Assembly: GCA_001599915.1 (NCBI GenBank)
Contig: BCIG01000029.1
Span: forward strand, 4,654 to 68,653
DNA length: 64,000 bases
Direction: 5' to 3'
Origin: Symbiotaphrina buchneri
Taxonomy: Eukaryota; Ascomycota; Symbiotaphrinales; Symbiotaphrinaceae
The position numbers and the translations under genes were made by a program. The notes under the pieces are model-generated. The model saw nothing but the letters and a program-made list of their open reading frames with translations. It did no database searches and was not told the DNA's origin. Below are positions 1 to 13,000 of the stretch, one piece after another (positions within the stretch are counted from its first letter, which is position 1; every line of letters starts with the position of its first letter).

Positions 1-3000
1 TCTGCGTCGTATGGTGACTTTTCTCTGCTGTTGAATGGTACAGATGATAAATCTTATCAGGAAACCATTTCCGTGGAAACATCTCAGATGGAGTGTCTGC
101 GCTCCCTGATATCCGTGTCAAGTAGTAGCTTGTGCTGTTCCTCTTCCCGCTACAAAGGCTGAGGTTAAATTCGAGAGACCATAAAGCCGCTGGTCGGAAA
201 TTTCTGGTGATCAACAAAGTAGATGTGGTGGCCGTATACGACTTTGTTGTTATCAGAAACAAAGTGCAATTACTACAAGGCGTTGCAGGAGAAAGAGCTA
301 GAGTGAGGGTCTGAAGCTAGCCAGGTCCGAATCGTTGTTGTCTAACAAAACATAAGAGACACCCTAAATGTAATCTCTCGTAACAGGGTGGTAAGCAGGC
401 GGCGCGAAAAATCAGCGTCGAGCTAGCCACAGCTCTTGTAGATGCATTGCAATGTCCCTTTGACCACGAACAGTGAGGAGTCTAGCCTGCAATATCCTCG
501 ACTTTTCCAGTCTAGGTATGCACAGATTACAACGTCAGTCGGCCATCCAAACAATGAGAGCATGACTTACATACATGCCTGCTAGAAATATTTCGCACTA
601 GCCAACCTTGTATCGACAAGGTCTGTGCCCCGGCAACGTCTCCTGAAAGGACATAACAAATATCCGGTAAGCTGTCAGCGTAGGTTCTTGACCAATACTG
701 ACCTGTGCTTTGAATGGTCGTCTGGGGATGTACTTAGATTCCAAAGGCTGCACCCATCCCCTCGTTTGGCCATTTGCTGTACTTTGGTATTTCCAAGGAC
801 AACGCGGAGGAACTGTATGTGTATGGAAAACCCCGCTCAGAAATCTGGAAGCGACTTTCTGTTTCAGAAAGTTCAGTCTCCCATGTAGTGGATGCATCAG
901 ATATCAAATCGGTCTACGTGGCCTAAAACAAACGTGTACCGGTAACAATCTCGAATGTGGTCCCGCTTAAAGGATGATTCACACCCTCCCATATTTCTGC
1001 CAACATGCTAACAGGAGAATATGTTACATTCTCTCTGTGAACCGTACTCTGGTACAGGCTTCTCGGACCAAACTAATGATGCTACCGTCGTTGACGTGAA
1101 GCATGGGCTTAATTTGCTAGCCGGTATCATCAAGGCACGCAGCTGGTGCATACATTTCGAATCACCGCTTCCTATATCAACAACCGCCACTTCCACCACC
1201 TCTTCAAATTCTTCTGAGAATCCTTCTGTTGTATATATGAGGGAGAATCACGAAATCAATGGATCCATATGGCACAATGGGCGAAAACGCTAGATCGGCC
1301 GTGGTACAAGACCATGGATCTGGAAGCATGCAAGCAATATTACCAGCAGAAGGGACGAAGATATACAAAGCACAGTCAGCACGGCTCTAGGGGCCAAACC
1401 AGGTCTTCGTTTTATGATAAGGTCCATGTACACTGTGACGGAATATACCGTTATAGCTGAAATGGCCATGGCCCGGAAGCTTTTTTCCTGTCATGATTAC
1501 GGATTAATTTAATTTGATCATTTGTTGAGCTGTCATCCCCCTGGACTCTGTCAGTATTGTTTGAAGGATCATGAATTCTTGAAAGCACTGAAGTTGCTGT
1601 GTCCGAGGACGTACTTTGACTTCTGAACAGATTTGCTATCATTATTCGATTTCTGGTGTCCCTACACGGTGGAACACCTAGCATGTATAATTTCCTGGAC
1701 CTTCTTCGACTTAACTAAGCGTGACTTAGGCCATGACATAGGATCCTAAGACAGAAGAGGTGTAAATATCATACTGTGGAGACGTTTCATCGAGGGGTAT
1801 ATACTGATCACATCTGGCAGCTATAAAATGTTTCATAGAGAACTAATTAGGGGTTTCAAAATTTGAAACATATTAGTATCATCTAGTATGTCAGTGCTTT
1901 GACACAGGAAGTTTGTGTTTTATTTGAACAGGAGCGTATGAGAATACAAGAGAAGTGGTGTGTTTGGCAGTTCCATCAAACAATTCTATTGTAATCTTTT
2001 GAAGCCCTGGCCTTAGAATGATATATAGGACCACGTTCTAAACCTCCGTGGTGATCCTGAGTTGGGAACGATGGTGGTATATAGTTAATCCTAGAAAGAG
2101 CAGAATTAAACGCGTACAGAGACAAGTCGTAGTGGACTAAGTTTGAAACACTGCATATTGCAGAAGGCCGATATATAAAACATTACGGCTTAAAGTCAAG
2201 TTTACTATACAGGATCACATCGGGCCAGAGTCAGGCAAGTTATGGATGGATACGTGGCATAGGATTGCGGCCTAAAACCCCATGAAAGAACCATTAAAAA
2301 TTTTTGAATTCACTTTTGTGTATTGTAAATTAGGTGTTTTATGTGCTCATTCTGAGTTGGCATTCAAGCAGGGTAAAGGTCTTTGGTTGACAGGACGAGG
2401 ACGTCTTGTTTTCCGGAGTGGTCAGTCCATTATTGGGAAGCTCAACCGTAGAGGGTTCATTGATCGACCTGTTCCGGGCTATACATATACACTCTTTAGC
2501 CATCGTTGTTCTCAACCTTATAACGTATCCTGACACCATGTTTCAAATCGTGTTCCAGAATACAGTGAAGGTAACGTCTCTATACGGTTAGCGAGAAGTT
2601 AACTGATGTTTAAGGCACCCATTAAATCATACGTCAATTGTTATCAGTGTGGTTACAGAACCTGTTTTGTGTCTGCTGTTAAATCTAGAATGTTAATTCC
2701 ATATGAACCAAGAACCCCCAAGATGTTATCTGTGAGGTTTGGATCTTTTAGTAACAGCGTTCACAGTGACGTCTATTGGTTACTATATAGTATGAGAAAC
2801 CAAATACCTAAAGGGTATCTAATTGCAAACTGGTATTCCCAAGGAAGCAAAGTGAACGGGAAAGAGCTCCTTATTTATACTCAAAACAATAACATCAAGA
2901 AGCAGCTCGCAATAATCTCTGCTTGTGAATCAAGTATAAGCTCGCCCCTATTTCGGCCAGCGATGGGAGGCAATTACGGTTAGGATAGGCATCCACAAAT

Positions 3001-4146
3001 CCCTATAAGTTGGCCGCGCTAAACCCTCTGTCTCACATGACCAAGCTCCTGTGTTTCGTGTCAAGAGATTCTTATGTTTGTGCTCACTGAAAACGCGGAC
3101 AAAATGGGGCACCAAGCAACGAAACAGCTATTCACCTTCGAATCTTGCATATTCGAGTGGGTTGGAACTAAGTGTCTGCGATCGTGACCCTCTGTCGTTG
3201 ACTCCGGCTCGCGTCAATGTGCTGCTGCGGTCAGGTCAATCTGGTTGAAGAGTGGCAGGCCAGGAGACAACCAACATCTGGCTTCAATCCGAGGGAAGCG
3301 AGAGCTTGTCAGTGTCGGAAATGCATTCTGAGCGAGTCTCGGTTGGATGGCGGTGGGCTGTGATGGCCACCACAAGTCGACTTGTAGGTGTTAACTGCTG
3401 CGACGATGCTCAATAACATACTAGCACTCGCATTCGCGTCCTGCTGGGGTCGTGCTCTCCGTTCCTACGCAGGTCCTCAGCTCGCCTCCTCTCAAACCCT
3501 TGGTTGCCTTTCACAGCTTCGTGGGGTTTGCTTGACTGGTTATTTGTCGTCGGCTCCTTGATATTGACCTTTGGGACTATCGGTGCTTCTGTAGTAAGTG
3601 AATTTCTGCATGAAATCACAATGAAACTGACTTGGACTTCGCGGGAATGTTTAGATTTATCCACCCTTAAGTCCTTCAACCGTGGTGCTATCCTGTCCCC
3701 TCGATCCCGGCATGGCGGATGCCTTAGTGTGGTGTAGCATCTTTGATGCCGATGGCGGCGCTTCAGTACGCCTTCGTTCTGTATCTTGCCCGGATACTTG
3801 TCATTCGCTTTTTGTCATCGCTGAGCTGTTCAATGTCAGCTGAGTTCCTGCAATTGTCTTAGGAGGACAAGTCAGCGGATCCCAGATATGAAAACACACA
3901 TAGAGGCACCGTTACAAAAACCATCAGGCTCCGCGAATAATGTACGATCGAGGTCCAGTTGGCATCAAAATGCTGTCACAGGTGCTCTCTTGCTGATGCG
4001 GGCCAGAGGAAGGGTGGTTGTGATCTGTGACAAACACGCACCGCGTGTACGAGCGCGGATTTTCCGAGGCTGGAATCTGTTGACGTCCGTGATCGTCTCC
4101 GCTGATGATGGATCAAGTATTCGACACGTCACGATCCGGCTAGATA
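1..4146. other. Gene-poor stretch, nothing recognised
   Basis: No reading frame here exceeds about 125 codons, and none shows a family motif, a plausible exon chain or sustained coding bias. The longest open frames (2606-2983 and 1021-1293, plus strand) encode no recognisable domain. The base composition is mixed rather than extremely AT-rich. I see no repeats or RNA genes. It may be old intergenic DNA or gene remnants decayed past recognition. Confidence 0.5.
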
Positions 4147-4587
4147 TCAGACATCGCCAGCCTGCATCAGCTTATGCGGTGCCTTATAATCGATGATCAT
4201 CTTGGGGATATTCGCGCCGTCCGTTGTTCCGTAAACGTAGAAGTGCCCACCTCGATTGATCTTCCCTTTCCCTTTTACCTTGCATCCCTTTATCTTGCTC
4301 GGAACATTGTGGGATGGTACCATCAGAACTGACGCGGTGTCCGAAGCACTACCCTGGCTGGGGGATATGAGGGCATATTTGTAACGAATGCAGATGATGG
4401 CGGGCTCAGATTTATTCAGATAGTCATGCTGTGGCGAGCCGGGCATCCATCCCTCGTCAGTAAGACGGTTCCAATTGTTTATACGAACGTTTTCACGAAT
4501 GATTGTCGTCTCAGATGGTTCACCTTTCTCGACTGAGCCTGGTAATGTGCTGTGGGTTGGTCCAGGACAACCTATGGGTGCGCTCAA
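4147..4587 (-). pseudogene. Fragment of fungal PD-(D/E)XK-like protein with YKAPHKL motif
   Basis: An open frame of 146 codons ends in a stretch reading FYVYGTTDGANIPKM followed by IIDYKAPHKL. A [DE]YKAPHKL motif after a hydrophobic strand is the hallmark, from memory, of a large family of fungal hypothetical proteins with a PD-(D/E)XK nuclease-like fold. The aspartate and lysine would be part of that metal-binding core. Full-length members run for several hundred residues, with much sequence after this motif, but here the frame stops about seven residues later. The flanks show no continuation. I read it as a remnant or a partial exon. The family call rests on one short motif. Confidence 0.45.
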
Positions 4588-4870
4588 ACTCGATTGAGAT
4601 ACTACACGTGACGTGACCCAGCAAACCTATATTTGGAGTCGTGACTAACACCAAGTCCCAGTCGCAATACGTTTCGGAATGAGGGAAACCCGACGTGATT
4701 TCGATCCGTCACATGGGTGGATAAGGGACCACACTGAGAATACGACCTGATTCAGTCGGGCTCCTGGGGCGGGCCGGGAACATAGCGGGAACATCGAACA
4801 CCATCCAGCACGAAATACTAGTGGTTAAATGATGGCTACCACAGCATTCGATTTCAGAGCTTTAAAGTTT

Positions 4871-5927
4871 CTATTTCCATGCCGTGGAGACCGCCGGTAA
4901 AGGTAAGACCAGAATGCCCCCGTTTGGTTGAATGATCATAGATATTCCAGCAACACCACAATACGGCTGCCAAGATTCCACGTGGGTGAGAATGCAGGCT
5001 GATCGTTTGTCCTCCGTAATATTAGCATAAGCATCACCGATCCCAAAATAATGGATATCCCGAGTAATATTCCTCGAGGCTGTCATGTTTATGTTCGGAG
5101 GCCCTTTCAAACCCCATATGATCCCTTCCGTTGCTATACCCGCTGCGGTTATTAATCCCATAATACCACCAGCTATCTTGACATCAGGCCATGCAGTCAA
5201 CAAGGACTCCGTCTCAGCACTCAGTTCCCACATTTCAGTCGCAAGGCCGAATGGTGCCTCAGCAATGGCAAGACCTGCACCGGCCGTAGCACTTATAATT
5301 ACCGCCGCCACTATAGCCACAACCACTTCACTCACGAGGATTTGCCAAGAGACTTCGAATGTTCTGCCCAGCGGTATAGATTCACGGACTGCCCTATGAC
5401 CGAATCCGTCAGGCGTACTCAATGCCTGTAAGATGAAATGATCATCTTGATCGCCGTTATCTGACAGACGATACACCGATTCATTATTACTGACATTAAT
5501 ACTGAACTCCATCCAGGAATCTTGATTACCACAGTCATTAGGAGGACCAATTGAGTCGGCGTTTGTTGTCGTTGCGTACGTGACGAAAGCTGGTTCGGAA
5601 TTATCCTGGTGTGAGGGAAGTGTGATGACGTCGGCTTTCCCAGCAATGAGTTTTCCAATATCAGATATATTCAGCACATATTTGTAACCCTTCAGATAAG
5701 GGTCGAGCTCAGCAAACTTTTTACCATAGTCCAGACTCAAGTTGTCGCTCAACATATTGAAAAGCCCCGGGACCACCATGTGTCATGCAATTCTCGGGGC
5801 CTCGAAAATCAACAACCGTTGTAAACGGTGAGAAATTGATGACCGACAACAGTACATCTGTACGTTGATACGCTCCGGCCGCGCTCCCCACAACACATCC
5901 AAGCATAATAGTCAGAAGACGGAGCAT
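4871..5927 (-). CDS. Secreted or membrane protein of unknown family, frames overlapping
   Basis: The upstream frame (5721-5927) begins with a clear signal peptide, MLRLLTIMLGCVVGSAAGA. The downstream frame (4871-5779, 302 codons) holds two hydrophobic stretches: SEVVVAIVAAVIISATAGAG at about residues 148-167, and one around GGIMGLITAAGIATEG near residue 205. It also has several N-glycosylation-type sites and scattered cysteines. The two frames overlap and differ in phase, so a full product needs an intron I could not place, or the gene is disrupted. No family was recognised. A secreted protein that inserts into membranes is the most that can be inferred. The gene stands alone between gene-free DNA on both sides. 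Confidence 0.5.
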
Positions 5928-8900
5928 ATTCTTCCGGTTTCATGAAGTAATCGAGATGAGCGATAAATTCTATTCACATCCGACCATATCCGCCGTAAAG
6001 CACACTTCAGCCGCAAGTCGTACAGTTAGGATGTGTATTCTGTAGACGTTCTGCTTCTGAAATCGGTGGACCGAAAAGAAAATGGACGGCTCTCCTATTC
6101 ATACCTTGGCAATATCCAAACCCCGCGGGTACATCACACCACTGAGCCAGTATAAAATGTGGTTTGTAAAATTACCTAAACGTTTCCATGTGGTTCCGAG
6201 GAATATGGAATCATCTACATCGTATTATAAGACTAACGCTAAACTCACGGATGTTCTTGACCTAGGTCTAAAAAGTAGTCTTATGAATAAGCGTCTTCTT
6301 GGATTGATTAAGGAATGAGATAGTTTTTCATATGACAACAACGAAGTTCTCATGATCAAGGGAAACGGAAACAGTAACGTTGACGATATCAAAGCCCGGA
6401 AATAGTTAGACTCTGTCCCTTTAGAAACTAGTTTAGTTTGTATCTGAATCCAGAACCCAGTACCACCTCCTCTAATCCTTCGATTAGTGAGTACATCACA
6501 CCACCTGAACCAGTTCACATTAATCCATGTGATTCACGGCTTTTTCGACCGAAATCTTAACTCTTCAGAATTAACCTTCTCAAGAATATATACAGGATAG
6601 CTCAGGTGATATCAATCCTTCTGAAGGTGTTTCAGATGTAAGGAAAACTTTGTTCAATAAGCCAGAGAAGTATGTGTACACCATAACGTACGTTAGTCTT
6701 TCATCTCTCTGGCCTAAGATCCCGCCAGTCCAGAATTAGACCCAAATTTGGCCATACAGACCCTTGATTCATTGGTCTGGAACCGCCAATTCTGTTTCGA
6801 TCTCGACCTTATTCCCTGGCTATTATCACAGAAAATTAAGTTACTTAGAGGGTTTACTCAGTATATCAATATATCCTTTGGGATAGATCCCCCAAGATTT
6901 CTGAAATGAAAAGTTTGAAAGACAGGAAGTGAAATATATTGAAGTTATTACAGAGCTAGAAAGAACAAGAGTCTGGTTGTTAAGACATATCATCACATTA
7001 CAAGATTAGAACTTGATATCATATAATACGATAGGTTCAATTCAAGTAAACAAGAAGGGAAAAAAACAATCATTAATGTAAAATAAATAATTTCTTGAAT
7101 CCGTATTTTACACCCAGAATTTATTCTAGAACCTTAATATAACTTATTTCAATAATTATTTTCTAATATAACAAAGAATTGAAATTGGAATATAATTTAA
7201 ATACAGAGAAACATGTTAAGAACAGATATCCTTATTATATACAAGTAAGTTTCTCCTGTCTAATATATTCTTATTCATCTGGAATATAGATGATAATCTT
7301 CAATAGATATAGGCTATTGTCTGTATAAGACGTTCCTATTATCATATTCTTTGTTCTGACAGAAACAGGTAATGTTTTCTCTATATGTTCAAATAACTGA
7401 TATAACTTTTATAACTTTTTAACTGATGACATTCCGTCAGACTTAATACTAGGTGTCTTATTAGGAATTAGCGAAAGTTCTTAATACATAGAATAATATC
7501 CTCTAGAATCTTATTAGAGATTAAATATTGATATAAATATAATAAATTTCCTAGGTTATGTTTGAATTTGATAAATATACTATAAGAGTTTACTTCTTGA
7601 TGTTTACAACTTCTATAAATCAAATTTCCCAGGACATCAAGTTATAGATAAATAATTACAGTTAATTTTATTTTCCCTAGATAAAAATTATAATTATATA
7701 GACGTTATAACGTATATATATAAACATTACATCTATAATAGTTTAACCTTAAAATAAAACATATTCTAAATAAAAAGTATAGTCAACAAGTTAAAATAGT
7801 TGATTTATAACAACAATAATAGAATTGTTGACAGAGTGTAAGCTGTACCTACAGTGTTCAATGTTTTTGATGTATATGTAAGTGTGTCTGTAGACTTTAA
7901 TGAGATGAGGTCGAAGGTTAAGTCTTCTTTTGACTCCATTACAAACATGGTTATTTCTGCTTTCTGAATCCATTGTTCGTCTAGCTTCAGTGACTTTATA
8001 TATTCTGATATGACCAGTCTACTTTTGTCTCAATCTGTTTCATGTTGGTCTGGAACTGTTTGTTTTCTCCAGAAGGGTTCAATAACACTGTTTTATAATA
8101 CGTCAAGACGGCAAGAGAGACTAAATACAACAATGGTCCATTTGGAATAACAAGAATGATAACAGGTTTTGTTATACAGGCCACAGTACAGGGTAATGAT
8201 ATTTCAAAATCCTAGATGAATCAGTAAAGACGGCTATGTGGTAACGAGGTTTTGTTGATAGGGTCGATTATCACAGGGAGGTTTTTTGAACCCTACAAGA
8301 GATCTGTTAAGCCGTTATATGATGATCTGACTAGGTTCAATACAGTATTGATGACCTGGCTGTCAGGACTGACGTCTACTGATTTTGAATACTCAGGTAA
8401 GGCTTTCCATAATCTATTATAACAACGGATAAGGTCAAGAACAGGCCAGGACTGTATAGATTGGGAGAATATAACTGAGAGTAACCTTAACGGAAGACAT
8501 GTTGATGGAGATGTCATCTCGACCAAGGAAAGAATCTCGCTCCTAGATGACGGGTTCTGTAAGTACTTTGAAGATAATACGAGATGAGGACTTCTCCTTG
8601 TTGTTCAATGACAAGGTCTGTATCAAATGAAACAAATACTTCTGGGACATGAACATCTTGTCACCTCGAGCCCTCTAAGAAGCAAGAAGCAACTGGCAGC
8701 GGATGAACGCGGGCCTTGACTTTGTAAAACGGAGTCCAGCGCTTCGGCTCAGCTGTACTGGGTACGGGAGGATTGCTGCCCGGCACTTGCAGTAATGTAC
8801 GGACTCCGGAGTACATGTTCATCTGATTCTAATAACCATTGTTGGATCTAGATAACTAACAAATGTTTCAAATGTCACAGGAACGTTAAAAGACTATTCT

Positions 8901-9480
8901 TCCATTCGCCTTTTCATGTTTGAGACATTAGGCATTGGGGTCCGTATCGATCTCATCCGTTTCATAATGTTATCTATTCCTAACCAGTTCGTTGTATCTG
9001 TTCTGTAACATCAAATGAACACTTGACAACTATTAGGATTCTACTATGGCCTTAGAATAGCCCCTACACAGGCGGGGCGTGTAACTTGCATACATATCTT
9101 TAGCCAAGATATCTTTGCCTGCAGGGAACACTACTAGACTTCTTTCCCTCAGCTGAAATCTGCCCATGCTAGCCAGAATACCTGACCGCCGTAATGGCGC
9201 CACCAATGGCGCCACTAGGCAAGGATAGTTTCTGCAGGGAATTCTCAAGAAATTAAAAAATCTAGGTAAACATCAGAAAGTATTGGGGTGATTGAAAGTT
9301 AACGTTACATGATATATTAGATAAATAAAAGGAGAAAGGTTTCATGTATGAAACAGTGAAACGGTTAAAGTTAGGGTTTCAAGTATATGCTAAAAACCTC
9401 GTGGACGACCACATGGAAACCTTAACGGTTCTATTAAGGTAATTTTACATAAGACCGGACTTAAAATTACCAGAAGAGTG
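5928..9480. repeat. AT-rich gene-free tract
   Basis: No coding sequence is supported. Composition shifts to strongly AT-rich, most extreme at about 7060-7780, which is almost entirely A and T. The motif TACATCACACCAC recurs near 6131 and 6493, hinting at old repeated sequence. Such blocks in ascomycetes usually consist of mutated mobile elements, but no ends, target duplications or protein signatures were found, so no family is named. Around 8690-8780 and 9180-9250 the composition is closer to average. Confidence 0.5.
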
Positions 9481-9582
9481 TAGGACCTTGTGACAGCTCA
9501 TTGGGCCCTTTTGAGCAGCTCTGTGAAAACACATCCAAGCAAGCTTATCGGCTGTCGAAATGACTCTAATCCTTACCTCTTC

Positions 9583-9980
<398 letters not shown>

Positions 9981-10005
9981 GGTTAGGGTTAGGGTTAGGG
10001 TTAGG
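9981..10005 (+). repeat. Interstitial telomere repeat tract (TTAGGG)
   Basis: Four TTAGG(G) units in tandem, with the G-rich strand on plus, lie flush against the broken GH10 gene. TTAGGG is the telomere repeat of most filamentous ascomycetes. The orientation is that of a chromosome end pointing toward higher coordinates. Confidence 0.9.
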
Positions 10006-10025
10006 CTAACTAAGCCTAAGCTAAC
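10006..10025. repeat. Degenerate C-strand telomere-like tract
   Basis: Immediately after the TTAGGG tract the sequence reads CTAACTAAGCCTAAGCTAAC. It contains four CTAA cores in 20 bases and looks like a mutated CCCTAA array in the opposite orientation. A chance AT-rich sequence cannot be excluded. Confidence 0.5.
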
Positions 10026-13000
10026 AGCTGTCAACCTAGGTCCAAACTTCAACATCATTCCTTAAGGCTTTATATATGACATTCTACTTAGTATATAATG
10101 CTTGATCTCCAGCCATGATTATAGCCAAGGGCTCTCAGATGAAATGCTATTGCATAGCTACCTAGGTAAAGAGGTAGGTAATCAGTAATCATGAATTCAG
10201 ATCAGGATAGGCCTGGAGAACCAGGTACCCAGTGATCTAAAGTATTTACTTATTCTCTATCAGTCTAATATCCTCCTTCTAAATCACATGCCTACAACAT
10301 TATCTTATATTATTTAAGCAGCTTTGTTGTATCTGGCCCATTCTCATCAAGGGCTATAGCCCTAAAGCATACAGCATTACCAAGATACACCATAGGGTCC
10401 TTTAGATCAATAAAGAGATCAAAAGGGTGTAAAGGGAACGCTAATGGCTGTAAGCCATTGTTATCATACCTATAAACCCGCCGATTCTATAGGCTGATGT
10501 TACTTATCACATTGATCAATAGTCTACCTGTTAATAGGCTTAGCTATTATCTAACAGAAGGTCAACGATGAATCATTGCTATATATACCTTCTAGTCCTG
10601 CCAGTCCATCTGGAACTCCTGGTTAATCTATAGTATAAGCCAGCTGGTCTGTTCTAGCTATATCATTAATTAAACTGCTGTTTGTATGCTCTAAACATAG
10701 TTTCATAATATCTTGTACATTATAGACAGCTTAGTATAGTTATATTGAAGAATGATCTATAGCTTCTTACAGGCCTTATAATAAAGGACCTGCAGGAATG
10801 CATCAGCATATATGACCATGTCTTCAGATGGACTATATTGCTGAATAAGCATATAGAGATATCAGGCAAGAATCCTGAATTCCTGATTATATTAACCATA
10901 TTATTAAGGCTTATAATGTCATTATCATTATGATATCCTGTCTAGGTTGATATTCTCTATATTTGACAACCTTGGTTTATCATCCTAGATAAACAAGGTG
11001 TATACCTTATCTGTCTAGTTACTGGTATTATACCTTTTAAAACATGTTAACCTGTTATAGGCCTGGCTGTCCCCCTTGGCTGGCCAGACAGCAGCAATTT
11101 ATAGAAGCTGGCTGATCATGTATCTAGCCATATCCCAGTTAAGGCCTTTCAGTCTTGCTGCTTTATCACCGTTAAGCCTAGCATGTTTAATAAAGCTAAA
11201 AAGGTGTTCAGCCTCTAGGCCATCATAATCCTCTTATTACCTTCTTAACTAGGTGATAACCATCTTGATATATGCTTGGATAACAAGCTGGATAGCTGCT
11301 ATAACCATTGCCCTAACAGTATTTAGATTAGAGAAGAGGCCTGCAATACAGGTTAGAAGTTGATCCTCCTTTGTTAAAGCTGTCTATATAAGCTTTAACC
11401 AGTGAAAAGAACACTGGAATGCATTGTTCTCCAATGCCAGATGCCCTTATACCTCTGTTATGAAAACCGGTAACAACATATGCCATAGGAACATGCCAGC
11501 TAGAAACCAAATCAGCCTATGCTTATCCACCTGGTCCTATAGGCCTAGTCTGAATCACAGAAGCACTGTTTGCTATCGGTATCCCTAGAGGGCATCATCC
11601 TCTTCTGGATCACTAATGATTAGAAGGGTATACAGGCTATCCTCACTATCACTATCATCTAAGACCTTATCTGGTTCATATATAAATATCGGTTGTACAT
11701 AATGATAAAGCCTCTATTGCTACTGTAAAAACCATACAGTTAGGACCTGGTAATTTTTAATCCTGGTGTTAAGGTACAAGATACATAGAAAGGTTGAGAT
11801 AACCATGTTATTGATCAGTTACTGTTCCTATAGGACCAGCTCCCTATTAAAAAGTAGATTATTCTGTATAAGTAAAGCCTCTAGCCAGAGAATCCATCAG
11901 TTCAACTCTCTAGCTATAAAGGAGTTAACCATCTTGATTCTGAATATCCAATATGGTTTATATACAACAGTATAGCCATTATAGCCATAAGTAAGCTGCT
12001 GTTCTGAGTTAACAACTGTTAACTTAGCTAGCCCCTAGTCAATTACAATAACTGTTTCATTAGATTACAGAAGCCTTCAGGCCAGAGCTAAGATGATATG
12101 ATATTCTTATCATACCTTGAAGTTATGATGTTTAGATTGGCATAGAATGTTAGAAAGCCACTGTTTAATTATTATATAGCTGTAGATCAGCTATTATTGC
12201 TTACTCTATACTAATGCTGTTCTTTTATTCTTACTATATCTGTACTACTCCTGTATAAGTTCCTCTGTATAACCCAGTACCTTAAGCTATAGGTTCTGGA
12301 AAGGAGCATAACCCTTGAACAAGGTTGTAAATAGTTCTTTATTGATATTATATGTTTTGTTATATACAATTCCTCTATGATTTCTCAGATGATTATACAA
12401 AAGTAGCTTAATGCTTACATTACCGGCATTATGGGTACTGGCCTACTGAAAAGTGTTTCTCTGTGTCAGATAAGCACATCCTTCTAAGAAGCTAAACCAG
12501 TCTGTCCAGATAGATAAATGAGATGTCTTTCACAATAGGATCCAGCCTGTTAGCCTATATAGTATATCCTCCACCCTGAGGTCAATCTAGGCAGCTGTAT
12601 CATTAATCTGTTGGTTGTTGAAATCAAAGCATTGGTCCAGGTAGGTAAAGAAACACTGAATGGTCAATCAGGGCTAGGATTATTTAGTTAAAAGCTTAAG
12701 TCTATAACCTGAGATAACAAACAGGATATCAATGAACATGCCAACAGGATATAGACTACAGCCAGGGTGGTTATTCATAAGGCAGATGACCTCCTGCTAA
12801 AAAGACTCTAGAAGATCTTTAAAGATGGTATAACAGATATCTATAACCTGTTATACCCTAGATATAAAGCATTCCTGCTTAATATTTACCTTGGATAAGG
12901 CATTGGCAAAACTGACAGGATGATACTAGATTACATTGATCAGGCAGCTTGTATATAGAACAGGAAGAATGATATCATCAATCCAAACCTCCTAGACCAG

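Noticed and set aside
1-4146. CRISPR arrays or operon-like signals
   Set aside because: Introns and gene families show a fungal genome, and no regularly spaced direct repeats were seen.
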